The notes: generated by a model not told the origin, from the sequence alone. A stretch of DNA of 33,637 bases from Alphaproteobacteria bacterium (GCA_013289445.1 JABCZZ010000018.1:1-33637); one strand, 5' to 3'; numbered from the stretch's first letter, positions 17,413 through 25,804 are shown. Program-made: numbers and translations.

Positions 17413-18783
17413 TTATAAGCGACCGGCAAAATTCTCAGCGGTGATAGCCTCGTTTAGCTGTCTGTCTTTCTGTGGAAAAGATTTAAATTGATTACGAATC
17501 AATCCTGTCAGCGTGTCTGAGCGCGTCTTCTCCAGAGTTAGCGCCGCATCACCTACTTTCCAAAGTTCGCAAGGACGAAAGAAATCCTGCATCGCCGTAA
17601 CCGGCGTAACGTCACGACATACGGCATTACGCAATGAACGTTCGACAATATCAGGCATAGAAGAATAAGGGGTGCCACGCATAGTGTAATGAGAGACATG
17701 ATGGCCGGTATGATCGTTATCGACCCAGGCATAATCAAAATAGCCCGAACGTTCCTTCCAGAATTCCATCTTACGGTTTACATCTGATAGTACCAGCACA
17801 CGGTTCTTCTCTAAGCAGGGCTGGATACGAAAATAGGGCAACGTAGAATCTGCTTGTTTTCCATTGATTTTAAGAGGAACGCCGCGTTCGTCTTTAGGAA
17901 TAGGGGGATAGTAGCAATTCTCGTCCGTTTCCGTTTTGAAATGTGGATTGCAAATTTTTGCCACCCGATCGTTAATGCCCTCGAGATACACAGCGGTGAA
18001 ACGCTGGCCTGACGTTGCTTTAAAGGCAGAAATATTGCTGATCATTATCGCGCAAACGCTTTGCATCATCGCCTTTTGTTCAGCAGAGCTGTAATGCAAA
18101 TCTTTCATGGCGTATGTAAGCGCGTTTTCAATCTGCAGCAAAAAACTCGTGCCGTAACTATTCCCGGTGAACGTCAGCTTCTTTAGAGCAGGAATTATCT
18201 CCTCTACTGACCGCTTCTTGCCCTCAACTTTCCATCTGCTGCAGTCGTATATACCGCCGCCCGGGACATAAGTTACTTTCCCCTCTGTCGACAAAAGTGG
18301 CATGAATAGCCTTTGCACCATCTCCATGGCTTCGTCGCAAAAGAAATGGTTGGGATTGCTGCAGCATTGCTCGTGATCGTACAAAAGTTTCTCCGTGCTT
18401 TTGTAGGAGACGCAGTAGACTTTCACATGATCATTATCGGGACTGGTCGTTTTCGTCTGTTTCTCGACATTGGTCTTGTAAGAGAATCCCAATAATTTAT
18501 CGACAAGGTTGATGTTGCCAGCGCAATATTCATCGACCTTTCCCGTTAAATCGGCCACCACTGTTTCATCGGCAAGATTAATGTAGGGAAACATCTGGCC
18601 GAAATAAGAAAGAGTCCGTCCCTTAAGCGTTTCTTGGGAAAGCGGAGGATCATCCGTGGTAAGGCCGCCTGAAAGCCAGATGACTGTACGATCTTTAAGA
18701 GGGATACTCTCGCGATTATCCTCTCGCGTCATTAGTCGGGATGAAGAGGCGTCGGGTCCCTGTACTCGATGCCAGAAGCGCAT
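17413..18783 (-). CDS. Hypothetical protein, Cys-rich, with lipase-like GxSxG motif
   Basis: I do not recognise this 456-residue protein. Visible traits: a hydrophobic strand followed by glycines (TVIWLSGGLTTDDPP, 33-47), a GxSxG nucleophile-elbow-like sequence GNSYG at 207-211 in LTFTGNSYGTSFLLQ, another strand LVLSDV (330-335), and a His-rich stretch DNDHTGHHVSHY (355-366). This would allow an alpha/beta-hydrolase fold with Ser209, but it is unproven. There are about a dozen cysteines (including CC at 140-141). No signal peptide or TM segment is seen. It is the last gene of a three-gene minus-strand cassette, starting 7 nt after the previous stop, and looks more A+T-rich than the yej genes on each side. 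Confidence 0.7.
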   Translation of the reverse strand: MRFWHRVQGPDASSSRLMTREDNRESIPLKDRTVIWLSGGLTTDDPPLSQETLKGRTLSYFGQMFPYINLADETVVADLTGKVDEYCAGNINLVDKLLGFSYKTNVEKQTKTTSPDNDHVKVYCVSYKSTEKLLYDHEQCCSNPNHFFCDEAMEMVQRLFMPLLSTEGKVTYVPGGGIYDCSRWKVEGKKRSVEEIIPALKKLTFTGNSYGTSFLLQIENALTYAMKDLHYSSAEQKAMMQSVCAIMISNISAFKATSGQRFTAVYLEGINDRVAKICNPHFKTETDENCYYPPIPKDERGVPLKINGKQADSTLPYFRIQPCLEKNRVLVLSDVNRKMEFWKERSGYFDYAWVDNDHTGHHVSHYTMRGTPYSSMPDIVERSLRNAVCRDVTPVTAMQDFFRPCELWKVGDAALTLEKTRSDTLTGLIRNQFKSFPQKDRQLNEAITAENFAGRL

Positions 18784-18790
18784 AGACGTT

Positions 18791-19489
18791 CTAATTATTG
18801 CTGATTTTTACTTTATTGGGGTCGAGAATAGTGGGCATAGTCACAATACGGCCACTTTCATCAAACACCAAGCCTGCGCCGCGGGCAATCGGCGTCGCGC
18901 GGCCCAGCACGGGAAGGGCTTTGTCCAAACGCACAAACCCCATGGATTGAAAGACCGTAGCAAGCCCAGCGGCATGGTCGCCAAGCGCATGTGCCGCCTC
19001 TACCAATTCGCGGCCATTGGCCGTGGGCACCTGCGATGCAATGAGATACAACTTGCTTTGCAAAGATCCGCTTGGTAGTTGCCGGATTTTTTGCGCAAGT
19101 GCGGAAATTTCTCGTTCTGGAGTTGCTTTAAGTTCGCTTTTATTGACTACGTCTTCGCACTTCAACTTTGAATCGGCCCGTTCGGCAAGTTCTTGTAAAG
19201 AAACAAAGATATTGCGAAATGCGCTCTCAAACGTATCTTGCAGCTCGGGTGTGACTGCTTTTCCCCTCTGAACCACTTCCGTGTAAAATGTGGAAAGAAT
19301 ATTGGCAGAATTACTGACCTGCGTCACAAATGGCGTCGCAATCTCGCTTTGAACTTTGCGATTGCTGATGCCCTCTCTGGCGATAGCCGCAAGGACATCA
19401 TCCGTCAGATCGTAAAGTCGCAGAATTTCCTGAAACACCTCTTCATGTTGCGCGGGAATGGCTAAATCCGGTGTTATTTTTGAAATCAT
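18791..19489 (-). CDS. Hypothetical protein, mostly helical
   Basis: The 232-residue product is not recognised. It is predicted mostly helical by eye: residues 13-45 (HEEVFQEILRLYDLTDDVLA), 55-120, then a glutamine/leucine-rich part (ISALAQKIRQLPSGSLQSKL). The C-terminal portion has glycine-rich segments with GLVFDESGRIVTMPTI. No signal peptide. AAGAGA precedes the ATG and overlaps the end of the upstream small gene, so the cassette is likely co-translated. It is the middle gene between yejA and yejB. Confidence 0.65.
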   Translation of the reverse strand: MISKITPDLAIPAQHEEVFQEILRLYDLTDDVLAAIAREGISNRKVQSEIATPFVTQVSNSANILSTFYTEVVQRGKAVTPELQDTFESAFRNIFVSLQELAERADSKLKCEDVVNKSELKATPEREISALAQKIRQLPSGSLQSKLYLIASQVPTANGRELVEAAHALGDHAAGLATVFQSMGFVRLDKALPVLGRATPIARGAGLVFDESGRIVTMPTILDPNKVKISNN

Positions 19490-19491
19490 GA

Positions 19492-19683
19492 TTATCTCTT
19501 GACAAGCTGTTCGGTGAATCTTCCCTGCACGGCACGGCCTTCAGACTCCTGCTCATTTGCTTCCTTGGCACTTTCCCACAATCTTTTTGCCTTTTCTCGC
19601 TGGCTTCGTATCGAAACGCGAAGCGCCTCGACCTGAATGAGGAGGGCTGCATCATTGGAAGAAAATGTAGTCGCAGTTTGCAT
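19492..19683 (-). CDS. Small hypothetical coiled-coil protein
   Basis: From ATG 19683 the product has 63 residues with one long charged helix (VEALRVSIRSQREKAKRLWE, then SAKEANEQESEGR), which could form a coiled coil. A TTG at 19701 would add 6 residues. No ribosome binding site is obvious. Its TAA stop is 2 nt before the next ATG. Size and charge would fit a chaperone or partner of the two larger genes, but this is speculative. Confidence 0.5.
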   Translation of the reverse strand: MQTATTFSSNDAALLIQVEALRVSIRSQREKAKRLWESAKEANEQESEGRAVQGRFTEQLVKR

Positions 19684-19760
19684 GGCTTTGATTATGGCCA
19701 ATATCAGTTAATATTTAGTAAAGTCGCCGCGTTATTGCCTAAATACAAATTGGCTCATAC

Positions 19761-21593
19761 CTATTTGTTATTAATGACTTTTTCCTTAGCCGTGTCTATC
19801 CACCATATCTGCGGAAATCCGAGGGAATATTTCGGCTGAATCTTCGGGCGGCCGAATTTGTCCCAGTAGGCAACGCGGTAAGCGCCCAGATACCAGTTGG
19901 GTATCATGTAATTCTCCCACAGCAGCACGCGGTCAAGCGCGCGCCCTGCAGGCAATAATTCTTCCTCGCTGTTAGCCGAGGTAATGCGGCTAAGCAGCGC
20001 ATCAATCACCGGGCTTTTAATGCCGCCATAATTATCGCTGCCCTGTTGATCGGCCTGCGAAGAACTCCAATAAAGCACCTGCTCGGTGCCGGGGAAAAAT
20101 ACCGACCTGTTAACCACCAGCATGACGAGATCGTAATCAAACGTTTCCATGCGTTTGACATATTGCGCGTCGTCAATAACGCGGATGCTGGCATCAATGC
20201 CCAGCTGTTTTAAATGCTTGCGCATAGGCGATGCCACGCGCTCATAGGCCGGAGACTGAAACAGGAATTCCAGCGTAAGTGCCTCGCCGGTTTGGGCATT
20301 GACGCGCTTGCCATCTTTGATAACCCATCCGGCATCGCTAAGAAGTTTGTCGGCCTTGATAAGCTGTGCGCGATTATTACCGCTGCCATCCGTCACCGGC
20401 AGATGAAATTCTTCTGTCAGCAACCCGGACGGCAATTGATCCCTGAAAGGCTCAAGAAGCGCTTTTTCCCTGTCATCCGGCAGGCCTTTGGCTGCATAGG
20501 GCGTATTGAGAAAGTAGCTCTCATCGCGCTTGTAGGCGCTGTAAAAAAGACTGCGATTCATCCATTCAAAATCCAGCGTGAGCCCGATAGCCTCACGCAC
20601 CCGACGGTCTGCAAATTTTGCCCGCCGCAGATTAAAGGCGAACCCCTGCATGCCCTGGGGCACTTCGTTGGCAATGAGCTCTTTCTTGAGCTTGCCCGTA
20701 TCGAAAGCGCCGCCAGTATAGGCTGTGGCCCAGCTACGCGCCACGTTCTCTTCGCGCAAATCATAATTGCCCGCCTTGAGCGCTTCCACCGCCACCGATT
20801 CATCGCGATACATGTCATGGCGAATGCGATCGAAGTTATTCTGGCCCACCCGCACCGGCAGATGTGCGCCCCAATAATCTTTTACGCGTTCATAGACAAT
20901 ACTGCGCCCGGCATCGACGGAAACAATCTTATACGGCCCGCTGCCCAGCGGCGGCTCAAGCGTCGTCTTGGTAAAATCATGCGTCGTATAATAGGCCTTG
21001 GAAATAATCGGCATGCCGGCAGCGATCAATGGCAGTTCGCGCTTGGTCTTGTCACTGAAAGTGAAGCGCACGCGGTATGTGGAGAGCGCCGCCGCAGAGG
21101 AAATCTGTGCATAGGAAATGCGGTAGGTCGGATCGGCTTCTTTCTTGAGCGTATCGAAAGAAAAAACAACATCCTCTGCAGTAATGGGCGAGCCGTCCTG
21201 AAAACGCGCTTCGGGACGCAGGGTGAATTCGACATAGCTGCGATCGGGTGCCACGACAGCGCTTTTGGCAATAAGCCCGTACATAGAATACGGCTCGTCT
21301 AATGCGCCTACCATCAAACTCTCAAACAACCCGCCACTACCCGGCGCCTTGTTACCTTTGACGATGAAGGGATTGAGGCTGTCAAAACTGCCGATTTCAG
21401 CGAGCCGAACTTCGCCGCCCTTGGGCGCATTGGCATTCACATAATCAAAATGCGTGAAATTTGCGGGATATTTAAGCGGCCCCCAGAAGGAGATACCGTG
21501 CACCTCGCTGGGCTCGGCAGCCCCCGCGCTCTGCATCAGAAAGAATGTCGCAGCGCATATCAGATTTCGCATGACGCGGCTCATGCGTATCAC
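19761..21593 (-). CDS. yejA: Peptide-binding protein YejA-like (extracellular solute-binding protein family 5)
   Basis: The 610-residue precursor has a signal peptide (LICAATFFLMQSAGAA) and the family 5 binding-protein fold. The N-terminal ISFWGPLKYPANFTHFDYVN, then APKGGEVRL, LRPEARFQDGSPITAEDVVF and the C-terminal WWIDTAKEKVI are typical of YejA. It delivers peptides to YejB/YejE. The start is taken as GTG 21593, because AGGAA lies 7 nt upstream within the last codons of the SPFH gene; ATG 21584 is the alternative. It is separated from yejB by a three-gene cassette. Confidence 0.92.
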   Translation of the reverse strand: MIRMSRVMRNLICAATFFLMQSAGAAEPSEVHGISFWGPLKYPANFTHFDYVNANAPKGGEVRLAEIGSFDSLNPFIVKGNKAPGSGGLFESLMVGALDEPYSMYGLIAKSAVVAPDRSYVEFTLRPEARFQDGSPITAEDVVFSFDTLKKEADPTYRISYAQISSAAALSTYRVRFTFSDKTKRELPLIAAGMPIISKAYYTTHDFTKTTLEPPLGSGPYKIVSVDAGRSIVYERVKDYWGAHLPVRVGQNNFDRIRHDMYRDESVAVEALKAGNYDLREENVARSWATAYTGGAFDTGKLKKELIANEVPQGMQGFAFNLRRAKFADRRVREAIGLTLDFEWMNRSLFYSAYKRDESYFLNTPYAAKGLPDDREKALLEPFRDQLPSGLLTEEFHLPVTDGSGNNRAQLIKADKLLSDAGWVIKDGKRVNAQTGEALTLEFLFQSPAYERVASPMRKHLKQLGIDASIRVIDDAQYVKRMETFDYDLVMLVVNRSVFFPGTEQVLYWSSSQADQQGSDNYGGIKSPVIDALLSRITSANSEEELLPAGRALDRVLLWENYMIPNWYLGAYRVAYWDKFGRPKIQPKYSLGFPQIWWIDTAKEKVINNK

Positions 21594-21596
21594 TGG

Positions 21597-22631
21597 TTAT
21601 TTCCTGTCAGAAGCAGCGGCAGACCAGGCGCCTGACGTCTCGCGATTCTTGCGGATAGTGTCAAACACCGTAAACGCCTGTGCCACTACCGAACCCGGAT
21701 CGCCGGCGTTCATCGGCAGCAGCACCGTGGTACTGGTGCGGGCCAGCCCCTTGAAGGCATCGACAAACTGCTCGGCCACCTTAAGTTCTATCGCCTCTTT
21801 GCCGCCGGGCAGATTAATCGCCGCGGCAACTTTCTGAATGCTGCCTGCGGTAGCTTCCGCCACCATAAGAATAGCTTCGGCTTCACCGCGTGCGCGGTTA
21901 ATCTGATCAATCTGCGCCGCTTCCGACTGCAATACCACTTCCTGTTTGCGCGCTTCGGCATTGAGCACAGTCTGTTCTTTGCTGCCTTCCGCCTTGAGGA
22001 TCAATTCCTGTTTGCTGGCTTCGGCCACGTTGATCTGCGACTGGCGGCGGCCTTCGGACTCCAGAATCACCGCTCGCTTCTGCCTGTCAGCCGAGACCTG
22101 CATTTCCATGGCTTTGAGCACACTGGCCGGCGGGGTGATGTTGCGGATTTCATAGCGCATGCACTGAATGCCCCAGGTCTGGGCAGCGGCATTGATCGCG
22201 GTCACGATATTGGTGTTGAGCTTATCGCGCTCTTCAAACGCCGATTCCATCGTGAGCTTGCCGATTTCTGAACGCATCGTGGTCTGGGCAAGCTGGGTCA
22301 CGGCAAATACCGGGTTACTCACGCCGTAGGACGCATGCACTGGATCGACGATTTTAAGGTAAATCAGTCCGTCGATAATCAGCGTAACGTTGTCACGTGT
22401 AATCGCCGTCTGTTCCTGAACATCCATGGCGTATTCTTTGAGTGAATGTTTGTAGGGAACGCTCTCCACATACGGCACAAGAAAATTAAGGCCGGATTCC
22501 AGCGTGCGGTCGAACTTGCCGAATTTCTCAACAATCCAGACCGATTGCTGTGGCACGACCCGTATCCCTTTGAGGACTGTAACCGCGGCAAGAAATGTGC
22601 CTAAAAGAATCACTGCAGTAGTAAACGTCAT
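21597..22631 (-). CDS. qmcA: SPFH/band-7 membrane protein, QmcA-like
   Basis: About 344 residues: an N-terminal TM anchor (TFTTAVILLGTFLAAVTVLK), the SPFH domain (GIRVVPQQSVWIVEKFGKFD to about residue 190) and a long Ala/Glu-rich coiled coil (190-260, SEGRRQSQINVAEASKQELI). Such proteins oligomerise into membrane microdomain cages, often with an NfeD partner, which is the upstream gene here. ATG 22631 is preferred over ATG 22637 because GGGGAG is directly adjacent to the first but 6 nt from the second. yejA begins 3 nt after the stop. Confidence 0.92.
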   Translation of the reverse strand: MTFTTAVILLGTFLAAVTVLKGIRVVPQQSVWIVEKFGKFDRTLESGLNFLVPYVESVPYKHSLKEYAMDVQEQTAITRDNVTLIIDGLIYLKIVDPVHASYGVSNPVFAVTQLAQTTMRSEIGKLTMESAFEERDKLNTNIVTAINAAAQTWGIQCMRYEIRNITPPASVLKAMEMQVSADRQKRAVILESEGRRQSQINVAEASKQELILKAEGSKEQTVLNAEARKQEVVLQSEAAQIDQINRARGEAEAILMVAEATAGSIQKVAAAINLPGGKEAIELKVAEQFVDAFKGLARTSTTVLLPMNAGDPGSVVAQAFTVFDTIRKNRETSGAWSAAASDRK

Positions 22632-22665
22632 AAACATCTCCCCAGTTTTTAATCAGGTGTCCCTT

Positions 22666-23133
22666 TTATTTAGGCACGACCTTGAGTGTCGTTCCCGAAA
22701 CCGCCTTAATGACAACAAGCGCGCCGGCCGGCAGAGAATCCGTCGTGGCGGAAGCATCGAGTTCTGCATTCATCAGCGTACCTGACCAGCTGGCTTGTCC
22801 CACACGGCCGCGTGTAAGTCCGCCCTGGCCGACAGTGGCGGTGCCTCCAACCATGTCGCTGAATCCGGCAGCGGAGCGGCGGGTGGTGCGGAATTTTTGC
22901 AGCGGCTTCCATAATACCGCCGCCCAAAGAGCGGTGAACCCGAAGAAACAGGCAAACTGAACGCCCGTGGCAGCGCTGTCGACAACGCCGGCTTTAATCA
23001 GCAGCCCGGCGCAAAATGCTCCAAGACCGCCCAGAAAAAGACCAAGGCCCGGTGCAGTGCATGCCTCAAATACCACCAGCACGGCGCCAAGAAACAACCA
23101 GACATATGCGGGTTCGTGCAAAAAACTACTCAT
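22666..23133 (-). CDS. NfeD-family membrane protein
   Basis: The 155-residue protein has an N-terminal hydrophobic part with TM helices (VWLFLGAVLVVFEACTAPGL, GLFLGGLGAFCAGLLIK, FACFFGFTALWAAVLW) and a C-terminal OB-fold-like domain (GGTATVGQGGLTRGRVGQAS to ALVVIKAVSGTTLKVVP). It is the short NfeD form that partners SPFH proteins such as QmcA. The ribosome binding site is a run of seven G on the minus strand (23143-23137), 3 nt from the ATG. Confidence 0.88.
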   Translation of the reverse strand: MSSFLHEPAYVWLFLGAVLVVFEACTAPGLGLFLGGLGAFCAGLLIKAGVVDSAATGVQFACFFGFTALWAAVLWKPLQKFRTTRRSAAGFSDMVGGTATVGQGGLTRGRVGQASWSGTLMNAELDASATTDSLPAGALVVIKAVSGTTLKVVPK

Positions 23134-23156
23134 GAGCCCCCCCTTTACGCGATGTA

Positions 23157-23711
23157 TTATTTTGCAGGCACTGCCAGCGGCTTGTCGCTGAATGTCTTGT
23201 TGATATAGGCAATGAGCGCTGCGCGTTCTTCGGGCTTTTTCAGACCGGCAAACGCCATCTTAGTTCCCGGCACCGTTTTTTGCGGATTGGTCAGGAAATC
23301 AGAAAGTTCCTGGAATCCCCATGTGCCGCCTTTTTTCTGCATGGCATCGGAATAGCTGTAGCCAGCCGCACTTGCCACTTTACGCCCCACCAGACCGTAT
23401 TGATTGGGCCCCACACCATTGGGCTGGCCCTTCTGGAAAGTATGGCACACGGTGCAACGGCCGAGCAATTGTTCGCCCAGCTTGGGATCGGCCTTGGCAA
23501 GATACGGCTTGATATCGACCGGTTTTTCTTCCGCAGGTGCAGCCGCCGCAGTGTCCGCGGTAACAACGCCTTCGACCGTATAGCCGCGCTTGGCTTCTTT
23601 GTTTTCGTTGCCGCCTTCATACAGCCCTTCGGTCGCCACACTTCCCACCATGGCAACGACGCCTGCTAAAAGCACGGCCGCCGCAATTTTATTCAGTTCA
23701 ATCCCAGACAT
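23157..23711 (-). CDS. cycM: Membrane-anchored c-type cytochrome (CycM-like)
   Basis: From ATG 23711 the product has 184 residues: an uncleaved N-terminal TM anchor (IAAAVLLAGVVAMVGSVA), an Ala/Pro/Glu-rich linker (about 45-65) and a class I cytochrome c domain with haem motif CTVCH (86-90) and likely axial Met152 in GTKMAFAGL. CycM proteins carry electrons from the bc1 complex to aa3 oxidase in alphaproteobacteria. A longer upstream reading from 23789 is not supported; GGGAT lies before the chosen ATG. It is divergent from kdsB across 87 bp. Confidence 0.92.
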   Translation of the reverse strand: MSGIELNKIAAAVLLAGVVAMVGSVATEGLYEGGNENKEAKRGYTVEGVVTADTAAAAPAEEKPVDIKPYLAKADPKLGEQLLGRCTVCHTFQKGQPNGVGPNQYGLVGRKVASAAGYSYSDAMQKKGGTWGFQELSDFLTNPQKTVPGTKMAFAGLKKPEERAALIAYINKTFSDKPLAVPAK

Positions 23712-23762
23712 GTTGATCCCAGACTGTTTTTCCTTGAAGTTAAACCATAAATTGCGTCTAGC

Positions 23763-23768
23763 TATAAT
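23763..23768 (+). promoter_or_regulatory. Probable -10 box of kdsB
   Basis: A perfect TATAAT lies 30 bp upstream of the kdsB start. TTAAAC (23740-23745) is at 17-bp spacing but is a poor -35 match. Confidence 0.5.
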
Positions 23769-23798
23769 CGTCTTAGGTGCGTTATTCAATAGAAGAGT

Positions 23799-24527
23799 AT
23801 GAAGCCCGTTGTCATTATACCGGCGCGCATGAACGCCTCCCGGCTACCCGGTAAGCCGCTTGCTGATATTGCGGGAGAGCCCATGATTGTGCATGTCATG
23901 AGGCGCGCGCAGCAAAGCGGCATCGGCCCGGTCTATGTAGCATGCGACGACGCGCGCATAGAAGACGCCGTGCGTGTGGCAGGCGGCCGTGCGGTGCGCA
24001 CACGTCCCGATCACCCCTCGGGTTCGGATCGCATCTACGAGGCCTTGCTTGCGATAGATCCCAAGGGACAATATGACGTGGTGGTCAATGTCCAGGGCGA
24101 CGTGCCCACCGTGGAGCCACAAACCATCCGTGCCGTGCTGGGCCCGCTTGTCGACCCGGCTGTCGATATTGCCACACTTGCCTGTCTGATTCACAATCCC
24201 AAGGAACGTAGCGATACGTCGGTGGTCAAGCCTGTGCTGCACTTTATTTCCAAAACCAGTGCCCATGCTACCGACTTCACACGCGCGCCCAAAGCGGCGC
24301 CGAGCGATCCGCTTTACCATCATATCGGCATTTATGCTTACCGCAGAGCAGCGCTTGCACGCTTTGTAAGCCTCTCACCCAGTCCGCGTGAACTGGCTGA
24401 GAAACTCGAACAGCTGCGTGCGCTCGATAATGGCATGCGTGTCGACGCCGCTATCGTTGAGGCCGTGCCACTGGGCGTAGACACGCCTGAACATCTGGAA
24501 TTTGCACGCAAGTTGTTGGCGAAATAA
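23799..24527 (+). CDS. kdsB: 3-deoxy-manno-octulosonate cytidylyltransferase
   Basis: The 242-residue enzyme activates Kdo with CTP to CMP-Kdo, needed for lipid A-core assembly. The nucleotide-binding start VVIIPARMNASRLPGKPLAD, the DHPSGSDRIYEAL segment, VVNVQGDVPTVEP (metal and CTP site) and HHIGIYAYRRAALARFV are KdsB signatures. Length is slightly under the usual 245-250. GAAGAG precedes the ATG. The presence of kdsB implies a Kdo-containing LPS. Confidence 0.95.
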   Translation: MKPVVIIPARMNASRLPGKPLADIAGEPMIVHVMRRAQQSGIGPVYVACDDARIEDAVRVAGGRAVRTRPDHPSGSDRIYEALLAIDPKGQYDVVVNVQGDVPTVEPQTIRAVLGPLVDPAVDIATLACLIHNPKERSDTSVVKPVLHFISKTSAHATDFTRAPKAAPSDPLYHHIGIYAYRRAALARFVSLSPSPRELAEKLEQLRALDNGMRVDAAIVEAVPLGVDTPEHLEFARKLLAK

Positions 24528-24540
24528 TCCGGCGCTTCCA

Positions 24541-24605
24541 TCTCTCACTTGTGATTTATCCGGTCTCTGCTACACACTAGCCGCATTTGCAGCTACAGTG
24601 AGAGA
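24541..24605 (+). promoter_or_regulatory. Inverted repeat that could hide the ribosome binding site of the kinase gene
   Basis: TCTCTCACT (24541-24549) is the exact reverse complement of AGTGAGAGA (24597-24605). The second arm contains the GAGAGA ribosome binding site of the gene starting at 24609. Pairing across the 47-nt loop would block initiation. No promoter placement was determined, so whether the first arm is transcribed with the gene is unknown. Confidence 0.4.
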
Positions 24606-24608
24606 GAT

Positions 24609-25586
24609 ATGACCGCCCCCATTTATGACGTCTGCGGCATCGGCAATGCCATTGTCGATGTTATCGCCGCCACCAACGATCAATTCATCACCGAGCAGGG
24701 CCTGATGAAAGGCGGCATGATGCTTATCGACGAGCAGCGCGCCGAATATCTCTACACTTTCATGGGCGACGCCACGGAATGCTGCGGCGGCTCCGTAGCC
24801 AACACCATGGCCGGCATCGCCTCACTGGGAGGCATGCCCGCTTTCATCGGCAAGGTGCGCCAGGATGTGCTGGGCGAAATTTTTCGCAACGACATGCATA
24901 GTATCGGCGTGCATTTTGATACCAATCCTTCCATCAAGGGCAAGGCCACGGCCCGCTGCTATATTTTCGTCACGCCGGATGCACAGCGCACAATGAACAC
25001 CTATATCGGCGCCTGCGCCGAAGTGTCGGAAGCCGATATCAATGATGCACTCATCGGCCGCTCGAAACTAACCTATGTTGAGGGATATCTCTGGGACCAG
25101 CCTAACGCCAAGAAGGCCATTCTCAAAGCACTTGCAATTGCCAACGCCAAAGAGCGCGACGTTGCGTTTTCCCTTTCAGATGTGTTCTGTGTTGAGCGTC
25201 ATCGCGAAGAGTTTCTTGAGATTATTGGCAAACATTTGGACATTCTGTTTGCCAATGAGCGTGAATTATTTTCACTGGTGCAGACAGAGAATTTTGACGA
25301 GGCCTGTGAAAAGATCCGTGGGAAATGTCCGATTGCTGCGATCACCCGCAGCGAAAAAGGTTCGGTGGTGCTCACCAAGGACAATACCATTATCATTCCG
25401 CCGCAGGGCCATCTTACCGTCATCGACAGTACGGGCGCAGGCGATCTCTATGCCAGCGGTTTTCTTTTTGGATTCACTCAAGGCTGGGATCTAAAACGTT
25501 GCGCCGAATTGGGCGGCAAATGCGCAAGCCTCATTATCCAACAGATCGGGGCAAGGCCCGCAAAACCACTAAAGACCCTTTTATAG
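24609..25586 (+). CDS. PfkB-family sugar kinase, adenosine-kinase-like
   Basis: The 325-residue ribokinase-fold enzyme starts with YDVCGIGNAIVDVIA, has GGSVANTMAGIASLGG (substrate and lid region) and the PfkB signature DSTGAGDLYASGFLFGF at 273-289 with catalytic base Asp279. The N-terminal region and LLIDEQ-like MMLIDEQRAEYLY resemble bacterial adenosine-kinase-like members, but the substrate cannot be fixed from sequence. The ribosome binding site GAGAGA lies inside a potential hairpin arm. Confidence 0.88.
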   Translation: MTAPIYDVCGIGNAIVDVIAATNDQFITEQGLMKGGMMLIDEQRAEYLYTFMGDATECCGGSVANTMAGIASLGGMPAFIGKVRQDVLGEIFRNDMHSIGVHFDTNPSIKGKATARCYIFVTPDAQRTMNTYIGACAEVSEADINDALIGRSKLTYVEGYLWDQPNAKKAILKALAIANAKERDVAFSLSDVFCVERHREEFLEIIGKHLDILFANERELFSLVQTENFDEACEKIRGKCPIAAITRSEKGSVVLTKDNTIIIPPQGHLTVIDSTGAGDLYASGFLFGFTQGWDLKRCAELGGKCASLIIQQIGARPAKPLKTLL

Positions 25587-25804
25587 GAAATTATCCCTGA
25601 AATAATACAAGCCCGAAAAGACGCATGCAAGCCAACTGTCTGATATTTAATAATTTATGTGGTGGATTATTTCGATTAGATTAAGGGTAATTTCAGGGTT
25701 TCTTTAATAATTATTTACTTTTCGGGCGCATACTTAACAAAATAAGAACAGGGCTGCGCAGGCTCAAAAAAATGTTGTACATCTTACAGGACTCTTGAGG
25801 CTTC
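25587..25804 (+). ncRNA. Candidate structured leader upstream of the EAL gene (interleaved inverted repeats)
   Basis: The 218-bp AT-rich gap holds two perfect inverted repeats in A-B-A'-B' order. A is CCCTGAAAT (25595-25603) with ATTTCAGGG (25690-25698). B is GCCCGAAAAG (25611-25620) with CTTTTCGGGC (25718-25727). Together they would make a pseudoknot. A competing pairing uses AAATTA(T)CCC (25588-25597) with GGGTAATTT (25685-25693). No known riboswitch class was matched by eye. It may also serve as the end of the kinase transcript. Confidence 0.35.

Noticed and set aside
20214..21302. 362-codon plus-strand frame inside yejA
   Set aside because: Antisense to a clear YejA; no ribosome binding site or family features.
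25587..25804. Known c-di-GMP (GEMM-I) riboswitch
   Set aside because: GACGCATGCAAGCC slightly recalls part of the motif, but the paired stems and conserved loop pieces of GEMM were not found.
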